From: Saliphagus infecundisoli
Lineage (GTDB): Archaea > Halobacteriota > Halobacteria > Halobacteriales > Natrialbaceae
DNA: 64,000 bases
Direction: 5' to 3'
Assembly: GCF_020177375.1 (NCBI RefSeq)
Contig: NZ_JAIWHV010000002.1
Location: forward strand, 62,001-126,000
How positions within the stretch are numbered: the first letter of the stretch is position 1; each line of letters opens with the position of its first letter. Positions 7,696 through 16,612 of the stretch are shown here, piece after piece. The notes beneath the pieces are model-generated. The model was not told where the DNA came from and searched no databases. It worked only from the letters and a program-made list of their open reading frames with translations. Position numbers and translations under genes: made by a program.

Positions 7696-9726
7696 TCAGT
7701 CCCCCAACGACTCGAGGCGGACCGCACACTGCTTGAAGTTCGGCTCCTTCGAGCGGGAATCGACCTCGGGGAGCGTGAGATCGTTGGCCGCAGGGTGGTG
7801 GATCGGCAGCCAGACCATCCCCTCGGGGATCGCCTCGTCGGGCTCGAGCCGAACGCGGACCGATCCCCGCCGGGAGGAAAGCCGGGCGTGGCGGTCGTCG
7901 CCGGCGGTCGCCGGCGCGACGCGGGCGGTCGGCGGCCCGGCCTCGCGGGTCCTGACGCCCGTGTTGTAGCCGTCGTCCTCCCGGGCCGTCGTCAGCGTCA
8001 GCGGATATCCGGAAGACGGGGGTTCGGGGTCGTCACCCGAGACGGCCGACGAGAACCGCGCACGCCCGGACGGCGTTGGAAACTCCCAGCCCTCGCTTCC
8101 TCCGTCGGCGCCCTTCCGGTAGTAGCGATACCCCCCTTCGGCGGTCGGCGTCGGCGCCGGCCACCGCACGGCGAGTTCGGCCTCGAGGCGTTCGTAGCCG
8201 ATCCCCGAACAGTCCGCGGGGGTCCCCTCGGTGAGCGCGAGGAACTCCTCGTAGATCGGTTTGGGCTCCGGCGGCTCCTCGAACAGTCCGGGGACGACCC
8301 GGTCGGCGATCTCGCCGATCAGCGCGAGGTCCGTCCGGATTCCCGACGGAGTCTCCGTCGCCGCCCGGACCCGCGAGATCGTCCGCTCCATGTTCATCAC
8401 CGTTCCCTCCGATTCGCCCCAGGTCGCCGCCGGAAGGACGACGTCGGCGAGTTCGACCGTCTCGCTCCGGAAGGCGTCCTGGACGACCAGAAAGGTGTCC
8501 TCGAGACGGTCGCGGGCCGCGGCCGCATCCGGAAGACCTGCAGCGGGGTTCGTCGCGACGGCGTAGACCGCCTCCACGTCGCCGTCGATCGCCTCGCAGA
8601 TCCCCACGGGACCCGGCCCCGGATCGTCGGGGAGCCGCGACTCGGGGATGCCCCAGGCGTCGGCGACCGCGCGGCGGTGGTCGGGGTCGTCGAACGGCCG
8701 GTGGCCCGGCCAGGTCCCCTTCGAGGAACAGACTCGAGTGCCCATCGAGTTCGCCTGGCCCGTCAGCGAGAACGGACCCGACCCCGGCCGGAGGTTCCCG
8801 CTCGCGAGACAGCAGTCGATCAGCGCGCCCGCCGTCGCGGTTCCGTCGACGCTCTGATTTACCCCCATCCCCCAGTAGACGAGCGTCGGCGCCTCGAACG
8901 CCGCCGCGAGCCGATCGATCGTCGCCACGGAAACCCCCGCCTCGCTGGCGCTCTCCGCGGCGGGCGGCAGGGTCGCGAGCAACTCGTCGAACCCCTCGGT
9001 CCGGGTCTCGACGAACTCGCGGTCTACCCCGTCGCGGTCGGCGATCCGGGCGAGTATGGCCCGCGCGAGCGCGAGGTCGCCGCCGGGGTCGACCGCGACG
9101 TGGTCGTCGGCCACCTCGGCGGTCTCGCTCCTGACTGGGTCGACGACGATCAGTTCCGAGCCCTCCTCGCTCGCGCTTTGGCTGATCCACCGGAACATGA
9201 CCGGGTGCGCGACCGAGGGATTGGCCCCCCAGACGAGGTGGGTCCTGGCGTCGGGGATGTCGTCGTACGTCGGCGGCGGCGCGTCGCTGCCGAAGGCGTC
9301 GTAGTAGGCGGTGACCGCCGACGCCATACAGAGCGTCGTGTTCGCGTCGTAGTAGCGCGTGCCCAGGCCGCCGCGGGCGAGCTTTCCGAGCGCGTAGGCC
9401 GCCTCGTTGGTCTGCTGGCCGCTTCCCAGGACGGCGACCTCGCCCGATTCAGTAGCAGCGGAGAGCCCGCTCGAGGCGGCCGCGAGCGCGTTCTCGATCG
9501 TCGTCGGGACGAGATCGCCCTCGCGCCGGACGAGCGGGCGGGCGAGCCACTCGCCGTCGGGGTCGGCGGTCTCGCGGACCCCGCGCTGGCAGGCCAGCCC
9601 GTTGTTCACGGGGTGTTCGGGGTTTCCCCGGACCGAGTCGAGTCCGTAGCCGCTGTCGACGCCGCGCTGGACGTGGCCACAGCCGACCGCACACCGCAGA
9701 CAGGTCGTCGGCACGAACTCGCTCAC
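7696..9726 (-). CDS. nasA: Assimilatory nitrate reductase, molybdopterin subunit
   Basis: A 676-residue molybdopterin oxidoreductase. The N-terminal [4Fe-4S] ligands are in TTCLRCAVGCGHV (C-x2-C-x3-C) with a fourth Cys in NNGLACQRG. The molybdopterin core and the C-terminal dinucleotide-binding domain (PLTLTTAREDDGYNTG ... MVWLPIHHPAANDLT) follow. It reduces nitrate to nitrite in the cytoplasm; there is no Tat signal, as expected for the assimilatory type. I prefer the GTG at 9726 (VSEFVPTTCLRC); an ATG at 9789 would add 21 Arg-rich residues with no family match. First gene of nasA-mobA, and nirA is 0.9 kb downstream. Confidence 0.9.
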   Translation of the reverse strand: MSEFVPTTCLRCAVGCGHVQRGVDSGYGLDSVRGNPEHPVNNGLACQRGVRETADPDGEWLARPLVRREGDLVPTTIENALAAASSGLSAATESGEVAVLGSGQQTNEAAYALGKLARGGLGTRYYDANTTLCMASAVTAYYDAFGSDAPPPTYDDIPDARTHLVWGANPSVAHPVMFRWISQSASEEGSELIVVDPVRSETAEVADDHVAVDPGGDLALARAILARIADRDGVDREFVETRTEGFDELLATLPPAAESASEAGVSVATIDRLAAAFEAPTLVYWGMGVNQSVDGTATAGALIDCCLASGNLRPGSGPFSLTGQANSMGTRVCSSKGTWPGHRPFDDPDHRRAVADAWGIPESRLPDDPGPGPVGICEAIDGDVEAVYAVATNPAAGLPDAAAARDRLEDTFLVVQDAFRSETVELADVVLPAATWGESEGTVMNMERTISRVRAATETPSGIRTDLALIGEIADRVVPGLFEEPPEPKPIYEEFLALTEGTPADCSGIGYERLEAELAVRWPAPTPTAEGGYRYYRKGADGGSEGWEFPTPSGRARFSSAVSGDDPEPPSSGYPLTLTTAREDDGYNTGVRTREAGPPTARVAPATAGDDRHARLSSRRGSVRVRLEPDEAIPEGMVWLPIHHPAANDLTLPEVDSRSKEPNFKQCAVRLESLGD

Positions 9727-9855
9727 GCGGATCGCCCTCCCGCCGTCCGCCGACCGACGCCGGCGGATCGACGAACGATCGGCGAACACCGAGTCGAACT
9801 CGTTGACGGGCGCATATTCACGGGAAAACCGTGGGTTGTGCGGAAGTAAAACGCT

Positions 9856-9880
9856 ACCCGTTTAACAAACGGGTGTTTTT
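9856..9880. promoter_or_regulatory. Perfect 8-bp dyad followed by T5, upstream of nasA
   Basis: ACCCGTTT-AAC-AAACGGGT is an exact inverted repeat with a 3-nt loop, then G and five T. It lies in the 252-bp gap between nasA (start 9726) and the 3' end of tatC (9979), both on the minus strand. Read on the minus strand it could stop read-through from tatC; as a DNA palindrome it could also be an operator for nasA. I cannot decide between them. Confidence 0.45.
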
Positions 9881-9978
9881 CCGCCCTGCGATCGGATCCC
9901 GACAGTCTTGGGACGGATGGGAGGAATACTAGGACGTTTGTACCGAACGAACCGGGGCCGCGATTCGACGTCCGTCGA

Positions 9979-11616
9979 TCACTCCTGGCCGGTCCAGCGA
10001 AGCAGGAGCAGGGTCCCCTCGAAGAGCGCGATCATGAGGATCCCGACGATGATCGGCGCCATCAGCGTCGGGTCGATCGTGAACATAAAGGAGAGGCCGA
10101 AGAAGCCCGCCCAGAAGTACAGCCGCTTGTCGGCGAGCCACCGGCGGGTGGTCACCCCCATCATGATCGCGAGCATGATGAAAAGCGGGATCTGGAAGAC
10201 GATCGCGAGAAAGCCCGTCAGCGTGATGATGAGATTGAACGTCTCGCCCAGCGCGTAGGCGATGCCGGCGCTGCCCTCCGAGTAGTAGGTGAAGTACCGA
10301 AAGAGGATCGGCAGGACGAGCACGAACGAGATACCCATCCCGACGACCGCGAGCACGAGGCTCATCGGCACCGCCGAGAGGTAGTACTTGCGCTCGTTGG
10401 GGTACAGTCCCGGCCGCATGAACAGGTAACACTGGTAGACGAACATCGGCAGGCCCACCAGGATGCCAAGCAGGGCGGCGACCTTGATCCGGGTCAGCCA
10501 GAGCTCGAGGGGGTGGTAGACGTGTGGGGGCGCCTCGAGGGTCGCCGGCAGGACGTTCTGCCAGATATAGTCGATCGCCGGCGAGGCTCCCAGCAGCCCG
10601 ATCGCGGTGCCCGCGGCGCCAAAGAGGAAGACGACCGCGAGCCGGAGAATCATCTCCTCGATATGGTCGGCCAGGGGCATCTCCTCGTCGTCGGGCGGGG
10701 TGGAGATCCCCCCCAGGTTCTCGTCATGTCCCCCGCCTCCGGGCTGGTCGCGGACGTATCCCTCGCCGTCGGTCTGGGCCTCCGGCAGGTCCGTTCCCGT
10801 CACGTCCGCCTCGCTCGCGTTCGCTCCGTCCGCGTCGCCGTCATCGCTTTCGATCGCCGTGTCGTCGGTCGATCCGTCCCGGCTCTCGTCGGACTCGGCG
10901 CTCGCGTCGTCGTCCGCAGATTCGTCCGCGTCTCCGGGTGCAGCGAGGTCGTCGGCGCCCTCGCTCGCGGACTCGTCGCTCCCCGTGTCGCTCTCGCCCG
11001 CGGCGTCCGCGAGGCCATCGTCCGCGTCGTCCTCGTGGTCATCGTCCGCGCCGGAGTCCGAGCCTCCGTCCGCGTCCGAAGCCTCGAGATCGACCGGATC
11101 GGGCGTTACCGACGGCCAGCCCTCGAGGGTATCGACCGTCGGACCGTCGTCGGTGTCGTCGGAATCGCCGGCGTCGGCCCTCCCCACCTCGTCGCTATCG
11201 GTATCGTCGCTCGCGGCCTCGCCGCTTTCCTGGTCATCCGCCGTGTCGCCCGCGTCGGCCGGATCGGTCGATCCGGCCGCATCAACATCGGAATCGGCGA
11301 TCCCGGCGTCCGTGTCCGTGGTATCGGGGTCGTCGCTTACGGCCTCGTCGCCAGTCGCGTCGTCGGCCGCCGCCCCGTTTATTTCGCCATCGTCGGCTCC
11401 GCCGGCTTCGCTGCGTCCGTCCGTATCGTCGGTTCCAGCGCCGTCCGCGTCCTCCGTCGCGTCCTCACTGGATCCGTCGTCGATCGCGTCCGATCGCGTC
11501 TCGAGGTCGGACGGGTCGATCGGCGACCCCCGGTCGGAGGCCTCGGAGGAGTCCCGTGGCTCCTCGGAGCCGTCGATGGGGTCTCCCTCCTCCGACTCGT
11601 CCGACTCGTCGGGCAT
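9979..11616 (-). CDS. Sec-independent translocase TatC with ~315-residue acidic N-terminus
   Basis: A 545-residue protein. The last ~230 residues are a standard six-helix TatC: PLADHIEEMILRLAVVFLFG, then the conserved cytoplasmic loop FMRPGLYPNERKYY and helices ending LLLLRWTGQE. The first ~315 residues are almost entirely Asp, Glu, Ser, Ala, Gly and Thr with no fold. TatC binds twin-arginine signal peptides and is the receptor of the Tat pathway, which carries most haloarchaeal secretion. This matches the haloarchaeal TatCo type. It is divergent from the double TatC at 11762. No TatA gene is in the window. Confidence 0.9.
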   Translation of the reverse strand: MPDESDESEEGDPIDGSEEPRDSSEASDRGSPIDPSDLETRSDAIDDGSSEDATEDADGAGTDDTDGRSEAGGADDGEINGAAADDATGDEAVSDDPDTTDTDAGIADSDVDAAGSTDPADAGDTADDQESGEAASDDTDSDEVGRADAGDSDDTDDGPTVDTLEGWPSVTPDPVDLEASDADGGSDSGADDDHEDDADDGLADAAGESDTGSDESASEGADDLAAPGDADESADDDASAESDESRDGSTDDTAIESDDGDADGANASEADVTGTDLPEAQTDGEGYVRDQPGGGGHDENLGGISTPPDDEEMPLADHIEEMILRLAVVFLFGAAGTAIGLLGASPAIDYIWQNVLPATLEAPPHVYHPLELWLTRIKVAALLGILVGLPMFVYQCYLFMRPGLYPNERKYYLSAVPMSLVLAVVGMGISFVLVLPILFRYFTYYSEGSAGIAYALGETFNLIITLTGFLAIVFQIPLFIMLAIMMGVTTRRWLADKRLYFWAGFFGLSFMFTIDPTLMAPIIVGILMIALFEGTLLLLRWTGQE

Positions 11617-11761
11617 CTACGGGACATAGATCGGCCGCCGGTTATAGGCCTTTTTCTTACGATCACTCCGGGACGACGGGTCTTCCGGGGAAAGACAGGG
11701 TGGTCCCGAGCCCCCGACACGAAAGGTTGATAACTGGATATAAGCACGGTACGTGTACGCG

Positions 11762-14125
11762 ATGAGCTCCGCCGTCGACGAAGACACCCTCCGGGCGATC
11801 GACAGCGGCAGGCAGACGATCGCCGAGGTGCTCTCGGTCGCACAGAACCATCTCCAGAAGATATTCATCGTCTTCGTCATCGGCTTCATCGGCTCGTTTT
11901 ACGCCCTCCGGATCTACGTCTGGGAGTTCCTCAAGGCGACGGCCGAAGCCGAGATGTCGAGCCAGCTCGCCGGCCAGACCGACGTCATCACCCGAACGCC
12001 GTTCGAGGTGATCCTGCTGCAGGCGAAGATCGGGATGATCGTCGGCGCGATCGTCTCGATCCCCGCCGTCCTCTACTTCGCGCGGAAACCGATCAGGGAA
12101 CGGGGCTACGAGTCGGCGATCCCGATCTCGACGGCGTCGATCGTCGGCTTCGTCGTGAGCGCTCTGGGGCTGTTCTGTCTCGGGATCGTCTACGCCTACG
12201 TCGTCTTCTTTCCCTTTGCCTTCGAGTTCCTCGCGGGCAACGCCGACAGCGCGGGTGTCAACCCCAACTTCGGGATCACCGAGTTCACCAACTTCATGGC
12301 GTTGCTCACCATCTCCTTCGGACTCGCCGCCCAGCTTCCCCTCTTCATGGGCGCGCTCGCCTACACCGAGATCGTCCCCTACGAGACCTTCCGGGACAAG
12401 TGGCGCCACTCGATCGTCGCCATCGCCGTCTTCGGCGCCCTGTTCTCGCCGCCGGACCCCTTCACGCTGGTCATGTGGATGATCCCGCTGACCGCCCTCT
12501 ACGCGTTCAGCCTCGGGCTCGCGAAGTTGCTGACCAACACCCGCAGGCGGGGCGCCGCCGAGGCGATCGGCGGCACCAGCCTGCTCCGAAAGCGGGCGCT
12601 CCAGGCCGGCGGAATCCTGGGCGTGGTCTGGCTCGCCGTCGCCGGCTTCGTCGAATTCGGCGGCTTCGACGTCTTAGAGGACGAACTCTACCCCTTCCTG
12701 CCCGAACTGATCCGGCCGGGCGGGCCGACCGCCCTCGAGACCCTCGGCGCCGAGTACGGTACCGTGGGCGCGTTCCTGGCGGGCCTGCTCGTCGCGGCCG
12801 TCATCGGCTTCCTCGCGCTGTTCGTCTACACGATCAAGGTGCTCCAGGAGCCGGTCCACCCCCGGATCGACCAGATCCGGACGGGCGAACCCGAGGAGAT
12901 CGACATCGACGTCCTCGACGCCGACGCCATCGACGCCGTCCCGCCACAGGCGTTCCTCGAGATGGACGAGGACGAGGCGATGGACCACGCCCGCCAGGCG
13001 ATGTTCGACGACGACCGCGAGAAGGCCCAGGCGATCCTCGATCGGTTCGACACCCTCCACGCAGAGGACGAGGGACCGACCGCCGAGGGGGAGGGCGGCG
13101 CTGCGGGCGCGGTCGCCGGCGACGCCGCGACCGCGGGCGAGACCGCTGGCGGCGGGAGCGAGGGCCCACCGGCCCCCGAAGAGGAGGAGGGCAACGTCTT
13201 CTCGAGTACCGCCGCCGACATCCTGAACTCCTTTACCGAAGAGGAGACGACCGAGGAGGACATCGGCGGCTACGCCTACGACATCGCCTTCATCTTCCAG
13301 AGCCTCACCTCGCGGATGTTCCGCATCGTCGGCCTGTTCATGGTCGTGATGGGCGGGGTGTTCATGGGGCTTTACTCCGGCGGGCTCGGATGGGTCCTCG
13401 AGACGTTCGTCTCGAACGTTCCCCGCGAGTTGCTCGTCTCGCTCGCGGAGCTCCGGGGGACGAACGTCTCGCCGGACGCCGACACCCAGACGCTGATCCA
13501 GGAGGGCGACTTCGTCATCGCCCTCCACCCGGTCGAGGTGCTTATCTTCGAGGTGAAGGTGAGCGTCATCGCGGGGATCATCGCCGTTCTCCCGCTGATC
13601 CTCTACTACGCCTGGCCGGCGCTGAAAGAGCGCGGGCTCGCCCGGGGCGACCGTCGGGTGTTCGTCCTCTGGGGCGGGGGCCTGATCGCCGGCTTCGCCG
13701 TCGGGACCTTCCTCGGCTTTTTCTGGATCGCACCCTCGGTGATCTCCTATCTGATCTCCGATTCGATCGACGCCGGGATGGTGATCTCCTACCGGATCAA
13801 ACACTTCATCTGGATGGTGATCTTCACGACCATCGGCATCGGCTTCCTGCTCAACATCGTCGTCACGATGGCGCTGTTCCACGTCGGCGGGCTCGTCCCC
13901 TACCGGACGATGCTGCGGGGCTGGCGGGTCGTCATCGTCGCGATCTTTACCGTTGCGGCCTTCGCCACTCCCTCGGGGATCCTGACGATGCTCCTGTTCG
14001 CGTTCCCCATCGCCTTCACCTACCTCCTCGGCCTCGGGATCCTCTACGTGCTCACCGCCGGCGGCCGGTTCTTCGGGGGCAAACGGAAGGGGCCGACACT
14101 CGATACCGGCCTTCTGAACCGCTGA
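11762..14125 (+). CDS. Tandem TatC fusion (TatCt type)
   Basis: A 787-residue membrane protein made of two TatC domains. Domain 1 begins QTIAEVLSVAQNHLQKIFIV and runs to about residue 260; an extra helix pair and an acidic linker (about residues 370-490, Glu/Gly/Ala rich) lead to domain 2 (about residues 510-780). Fused double TatCs with 14 predicted helices are known only from haloarchaea and are an essential part of their Tat system. ATG at 11762 chosen over the upstream one at 11753. The 5' ends of the two tatC genes are 145 bp apart, so they share a promoter region. Confidence 0.88.
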   Translation: MSSAVDEDTLRAIDSGRQTIAEVLSVAQNHLQKIFIVFVIGFIGSFYALRIYVWEFLKATAEAEMSSQLAGQTDVITRTPFEVILLQAKIGMIVGAIVSIPAVLYFARKPIRERGYESAIPISTASIVGFVVSALGLFCLGIVYAYVVFFPFAFEFLAGNADSAGVNPNFGITEFTNFMALLTISFGLAAQLPLFMGALAYTEIVPYETFRDKWRHSIVAIAVFGALFSPPDPFTLVMWMIPLTALYAFSLGLAKLLTNTRRRGAAEAIGGTSLLRKRALQAGGILGVVWLAVAGFVEFGGFDVLEDELYPFLPELIRPGGPTALETLGAEYGTVGAFLAGLLVAAVIGFLALFVYTIKVLQEPVHPRIDQIRTGEPEEIDIDVLDADAIDAVPPQAFLEMDEDEAMDHARQAMFDDDREKAQAILDRFDTLHAEDEGPTAEGEGGAAGAVAGDAATAGETAGGGSEGPPAPEEEEGNVFSSTAADILNSFTEEETTEEDIGGYAYDIAFIFQSLTSRMFRIVGLFMVVMGGVFMGLYSGGLGWVLETFVSNVPRELLVSLAELRGTNVSPDADTQTLIQEGDFVIALHPVEVLIFEVKVSVIAGIIAVLPLILYYAWPALKERGLARGDRRVFVLWGGGLIAGFAVGTFLGFFWIAPSVISYLISDSIDAGMVISYRIKHFIWMVIFTTIGIGFLLNIVVTMALFHVGGLVPYRTMLRGWRVVIVAIFTVAAFATPSGILTMLLFAFPIAFTYLLGLGILYVLTAGGRFFGGKRKGPTLDTGLLNR

Positions 14126-14184
14126 TCGCCGGGCGACGGGCCGGTCGGCGGATCAGTTAAACCATCCGCGTCCGAAGACGCTCC

Positions 14185-14361
14185 ATGCCCAAAATCAGCG
14201 TCGAAATCCCCCGGGAGCTCCTCGAGGATTTGGACGACCACGTCGGCGACGACGGCAAGTTCGTCAATCGAAGCGACGCGATCCGAGCCTCGGTCCGGAA
14301 GACCCTCGATATCCTGGACGAGATCGACCAGCGCCACGACCGACTCGACGAGGACTCCTGA
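14185..14361 (+). CDS. Small ribbon-helix-helix DNA-binding protein (58 aa)
   Basis: The protein begins MPKISVEIPRELLEDLDDHV, an N-terminal beta strand followed by helix A, then a turn (GDDGKFVNRSDAIRASVRK) with the SDAIR helix typical of CopG/NikR-type ribbon-helix-helix domains. No C-terminal ligand domain is present. It probably dimerises and binds an operator, perhaps its own. It starts 60 nt after tatCt and ends 15 nt from rlmE, tail to tail. The target is unknown. Confidence 0.8.
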   Translation: MPKISVEIPRELLEDLDDHVGDDGKFVNRSDAIRASVRKTLDILDEIDQRHDRLDEDS

Positions 14362-14376
14362 TCGTCTCGCGATGGC

Positions 14377-15144
14377 CTAATTGATTCGCTCGGCGAACCC
14401 GAACCGGGGTTTGACGTCCTCGACCCGGACCCGAACCGTCTCCCCGTCCTCGGCGTCGGGAACGAACAGGCGAAAGCCCGAGACGCTGGCGATTCCGTCG
14501 CCCTCCTCCCCGACGTCGACGATTTCGACCTCGAGTTCGTCGCCCTCCCGGACGGGCGCGGTCAGGCGTTCCTTCCCGATTAGGTAGAGCTCGGAGGACT
14601 CCTTCCGGGAGGCCTCGGGCGTCGTCGCCCGGACGTACCGGAACTCCTCTTCGACCTCCGCACGGAAGTCGGAGACGTCGGGACCGTCGAACACCTTCAC
14701 GACGAAATCGCCGCCGCTTCCCAACAGCTCGCAGGCAGTCTCGAAGGCCTGCCGGGCGAGGTGGAGCGACCGGGCTTGATCCAGCGAGTACTCCCCGGTC
14801 ATGTTCGGCGCCATGTCTGAGACGACGGTATCGACCTCCCCTCCGGCGGCGTCACGGACCCGCTCGCGGGTTCGTTCCTCAGTCATGTCCCCACGGATCG
14901 TCTCGACTTGGTCGTGCTCCAGATCGTCGATCCGCTGGAGGTCGACCCCGATCACTCGCCCCTCCTCCCCGACGCCTTCGGCGGCGACCTGGAGCCACCC
15001 GCCGGGTGCGGCACCGAGGTCGACGACGGTATCTCCCGACGAGAGGACGTTTTCGAGGTCGTCCAGCTGTTTGAGCTTGTAGGCCGACCGCGACCGGTAG
15101 CCCTGCTGTTTGGCCCGGTTGTAGTAGTCGTCCCGACCGGTCAT
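14377..15144 (-). CDS. rlmE: 23S rRNA 2'-O-ribose methyltransferase RlmE with TRAM domain
   Basis: A 255-residue FtsJ/RrmJ-family enzyme. The SAM site is VVDLGAAPGGWLQVA; the catalytic K-D-K-E set is represented by the N-terminal Lys in RSAYKLKQL, Asp in SDMAPNM, Lys in FVVKVFDG and Glu in SSELYLIG. Residues ~195-250 form a TRAM RNA-binding domain (EGDELEVEIVDVGEEGDG), a fusion typical of archaea. It methylates the ribose of a uridine in large-subunit rRNA. Start at 15144 (MTGRDDYYNRAKQQG) is the family N-terminus; a longer frame upstream is not conserved in character. Confidence 0.92.
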   Translation of the reverse strand: MTGRDDYYNRAKQQGYRSRSAYKLKQLDDLENVLSSGDTVVDLGAAPGGWLQVAAEGVGEEGRVIGVDLQRIDDLEHDQVETIRGDMTEERTRERVRDAAGGEVDTVVSDMAPNMTGEYSLDQARSLHLARQAFETACELLGSGGDFVVKVFDGPDVSDFRAEVEEEFRYVRATTPEASRKESSELYLIGKERLTAPVREGDELEVEIVDVGEEGDGIASVSGFRLFVPDAEDGETVRVRVEDVKPRFGFAERIN

Positions 15145-15574
15145 GGGCCGATCACCACGACCTTCCCAGCCCTCGTCTGAACCGACGGCAAATTCGCGTT
15201 CATGCCCCGAGAGACGGCGCCGACCCGGAAAGGCACGTCGGATACTGTCGGCCGAGCCAACCGACTGCCGACCGCACAATCATCCAATATATTATGTGTG
15301 AATGATGCTGTCAATAGTGCGGCGACCCACAGGCAGTGAGTTTTCTATTCCGGTATTCTGTTCCATTTTTATCCATGATGAGCGAGAATGGGGTCGGAAA
15401 AGAACTGTCTTGTACTCTCTCTCTCTCCGAGAGGGTGAAGCCGACTACCCTCGAGAGTAGTAAATGTATTTGGTATATTAGAGCTAATAAGAATTTATTG
15501 ATGTGATTCGAGCCGTCCTCGGTCCGGGTTGCCCGCATCCACAACGTATTGAACCGATGGCACCATATGCGGAT
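15145..15574. other. 430-bp AT-rich intergenic region between rlmE and aldo/keto reductase
   Basis: This gap is much richer in A+T than its surroundings and holds no convincing gene. It contains a CT run (about 15414-15427), an 18-bp near-palindrome at 15444-15461 and TATA-like sequence (GGTATATTAG, about 15472-15481) about 85-95 nt before the reductase start. It probably carries the promoters of both divergent genes. Confidence 0.5.
15444..15461. promoter_or_regulatory. 18-bp near-perfect palindrome upstream of aldo/keto reductase
   Basis: ACTACCCTCGAGAGTAGT reads the same on both strands except for one mismatched pair. It sits about 115 nt before the reductase start and just upstream of the TATA-like GGTATATTAG. 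Position and symmetry suggest an operator; the binding protein is unknown, though the island's TrmB regulator is a candidate. Confidence 0.45.
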
Positions 15575-16540
15575 ATGGAGTACACCACGCTCGGATCGAC
15601 GGGGATGGAAGTCAGTCGGCTCTGTCTCGGCTGTATGAGCTTCGGGAGCGGCGCCGAGTGGATGCTCGACCGCGAGGAGGGCCGGGAACTGGTCGAGCGC
15701 GCGATCGATCTCGGGATCAACTTCTTCGACACCGCAAACGTCTACTCCCGGGGGGAAAGCGAAGAGATCCTCGGGGAGGTCCTCACGGAGTACGACCGGG
15801 ACCGCCAGGTCGTCGCGACCAAGGTCTACGGCGAGATGGGGGAGGGACCGAACGAGAGCGGCCTCTCCCGGAAGGCGATCGAACAGGAGCTATCGGCGAG
15901 CCTCGATCGCCTGGGCATGGACGCCGTGGATCTCTACCAGATCCACCGCTGGGACTACGACACCCCGATCGAGACGACGTTGCGGGCGCTGGACGACGCC
16001 GTCTCCCGGGGCCAGGTCCGTCATCTGGGAGCCTCCTCGATGTGGGCCCACCAGTTCACGGAGGCGCTACAGACGAGCGACCGCGAGGGACTGGCGCGCT
16101 TCGAGACGATGCAGAACCTCTACAACCTCGCCTACCGCGAGGAGGAACGCGAGATGCTCCCCGTCTGCGCCCGCGAGAACGTCGGCGTCATCCCCTGGAG
16201 CCCGATGGCCGCGGGCTATCTGGCCCGGCCCTACGAGGACGACGACGCGACCACTCGCGGGGAACACGAGGTCGAACAGGGCAGGCCGTACCGCGAGGGT
16301 GGCGGCGAGGCGATAAACGAACGCGTCGCGGAACTCGCCGACGATCACGGCGTCTCGATGGCCCAGATCGCGCTAGCATGGGTCCTCCACAAGGACGTCG
16401 TCACCGCGCCCATCGTCGGCACCTCCAGTATCGAACATCTGGAGGAGGCCGTCGAAGCCCTCGAGCTCTCGCTGTCGGATTCCGACGTCGAGTACCTGGA
16501 GGAACCGTACGAGGCGGTCCGAGTCTCCGGCCACGAGTGA
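15575..16540 (+). CDS. Aldo/keto reductase
   Basis: A 321-residue NAD(P)H-dependent (alpha/beta)8 barrel oxidoreductase. The catalytic tetrad is visible: Asp and Tyr in FFDTANVYSRGESEEILG, Lys in VVATKVYGE and His in LYQIHRWDYDTPIE. The C-terminal cofactor loop is APIVGTSSIEHLEEAVEAL. ATG 15575 (MEYTTLGSTGMEVS) is the typical start; 15557 would add six residues. It reduces or oxidises a sugar or aldehyde. Placement beside ThuA-like and Gfo/Idh genes and a sugar ABC importer points to carbohydrate metabolism (inference). Confidence 0.9.
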   Translation: MEYTTLGSTGMEVSRLCLGCMSFGSGAEWMLDREEGRELVERAIDLGINFFDTANVYSRGESEEILGEVLTEYDRDRQVVATKVYGEMGEGPNESGLSRKAIEQELSASLDRLGMDAVDLYQIHRWDYDTPIETTLRALDDAVSRGQVRHLGASSMWAHQFTEALQTSDREGLARFETMQNLYNLAYREEEREMLPVCARENVGVIPWSPMAAGYLARPYEDDDATTRGEHEVEQGRPYREGGGEAINERVAELADDHGVSMAQIALAWVLHKDVVTAPIVGTSSIEHLEEAVEALELSLSDSDVEYLEEPYEAVRVSGHE

Positions 16541-16612
16541 GCGTTCGGAGCCACCACGACCCGAGCGGTATGGGAACGCCTAACTACCGCCCCGACGAAC
16601 ACCTATCGAGCA

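Noticed and set aside
7795-9849. 684-codon plus-strand frame opposite nasA
   Set aside because: No recognisable domain; mirror of the nasA codon pattern.
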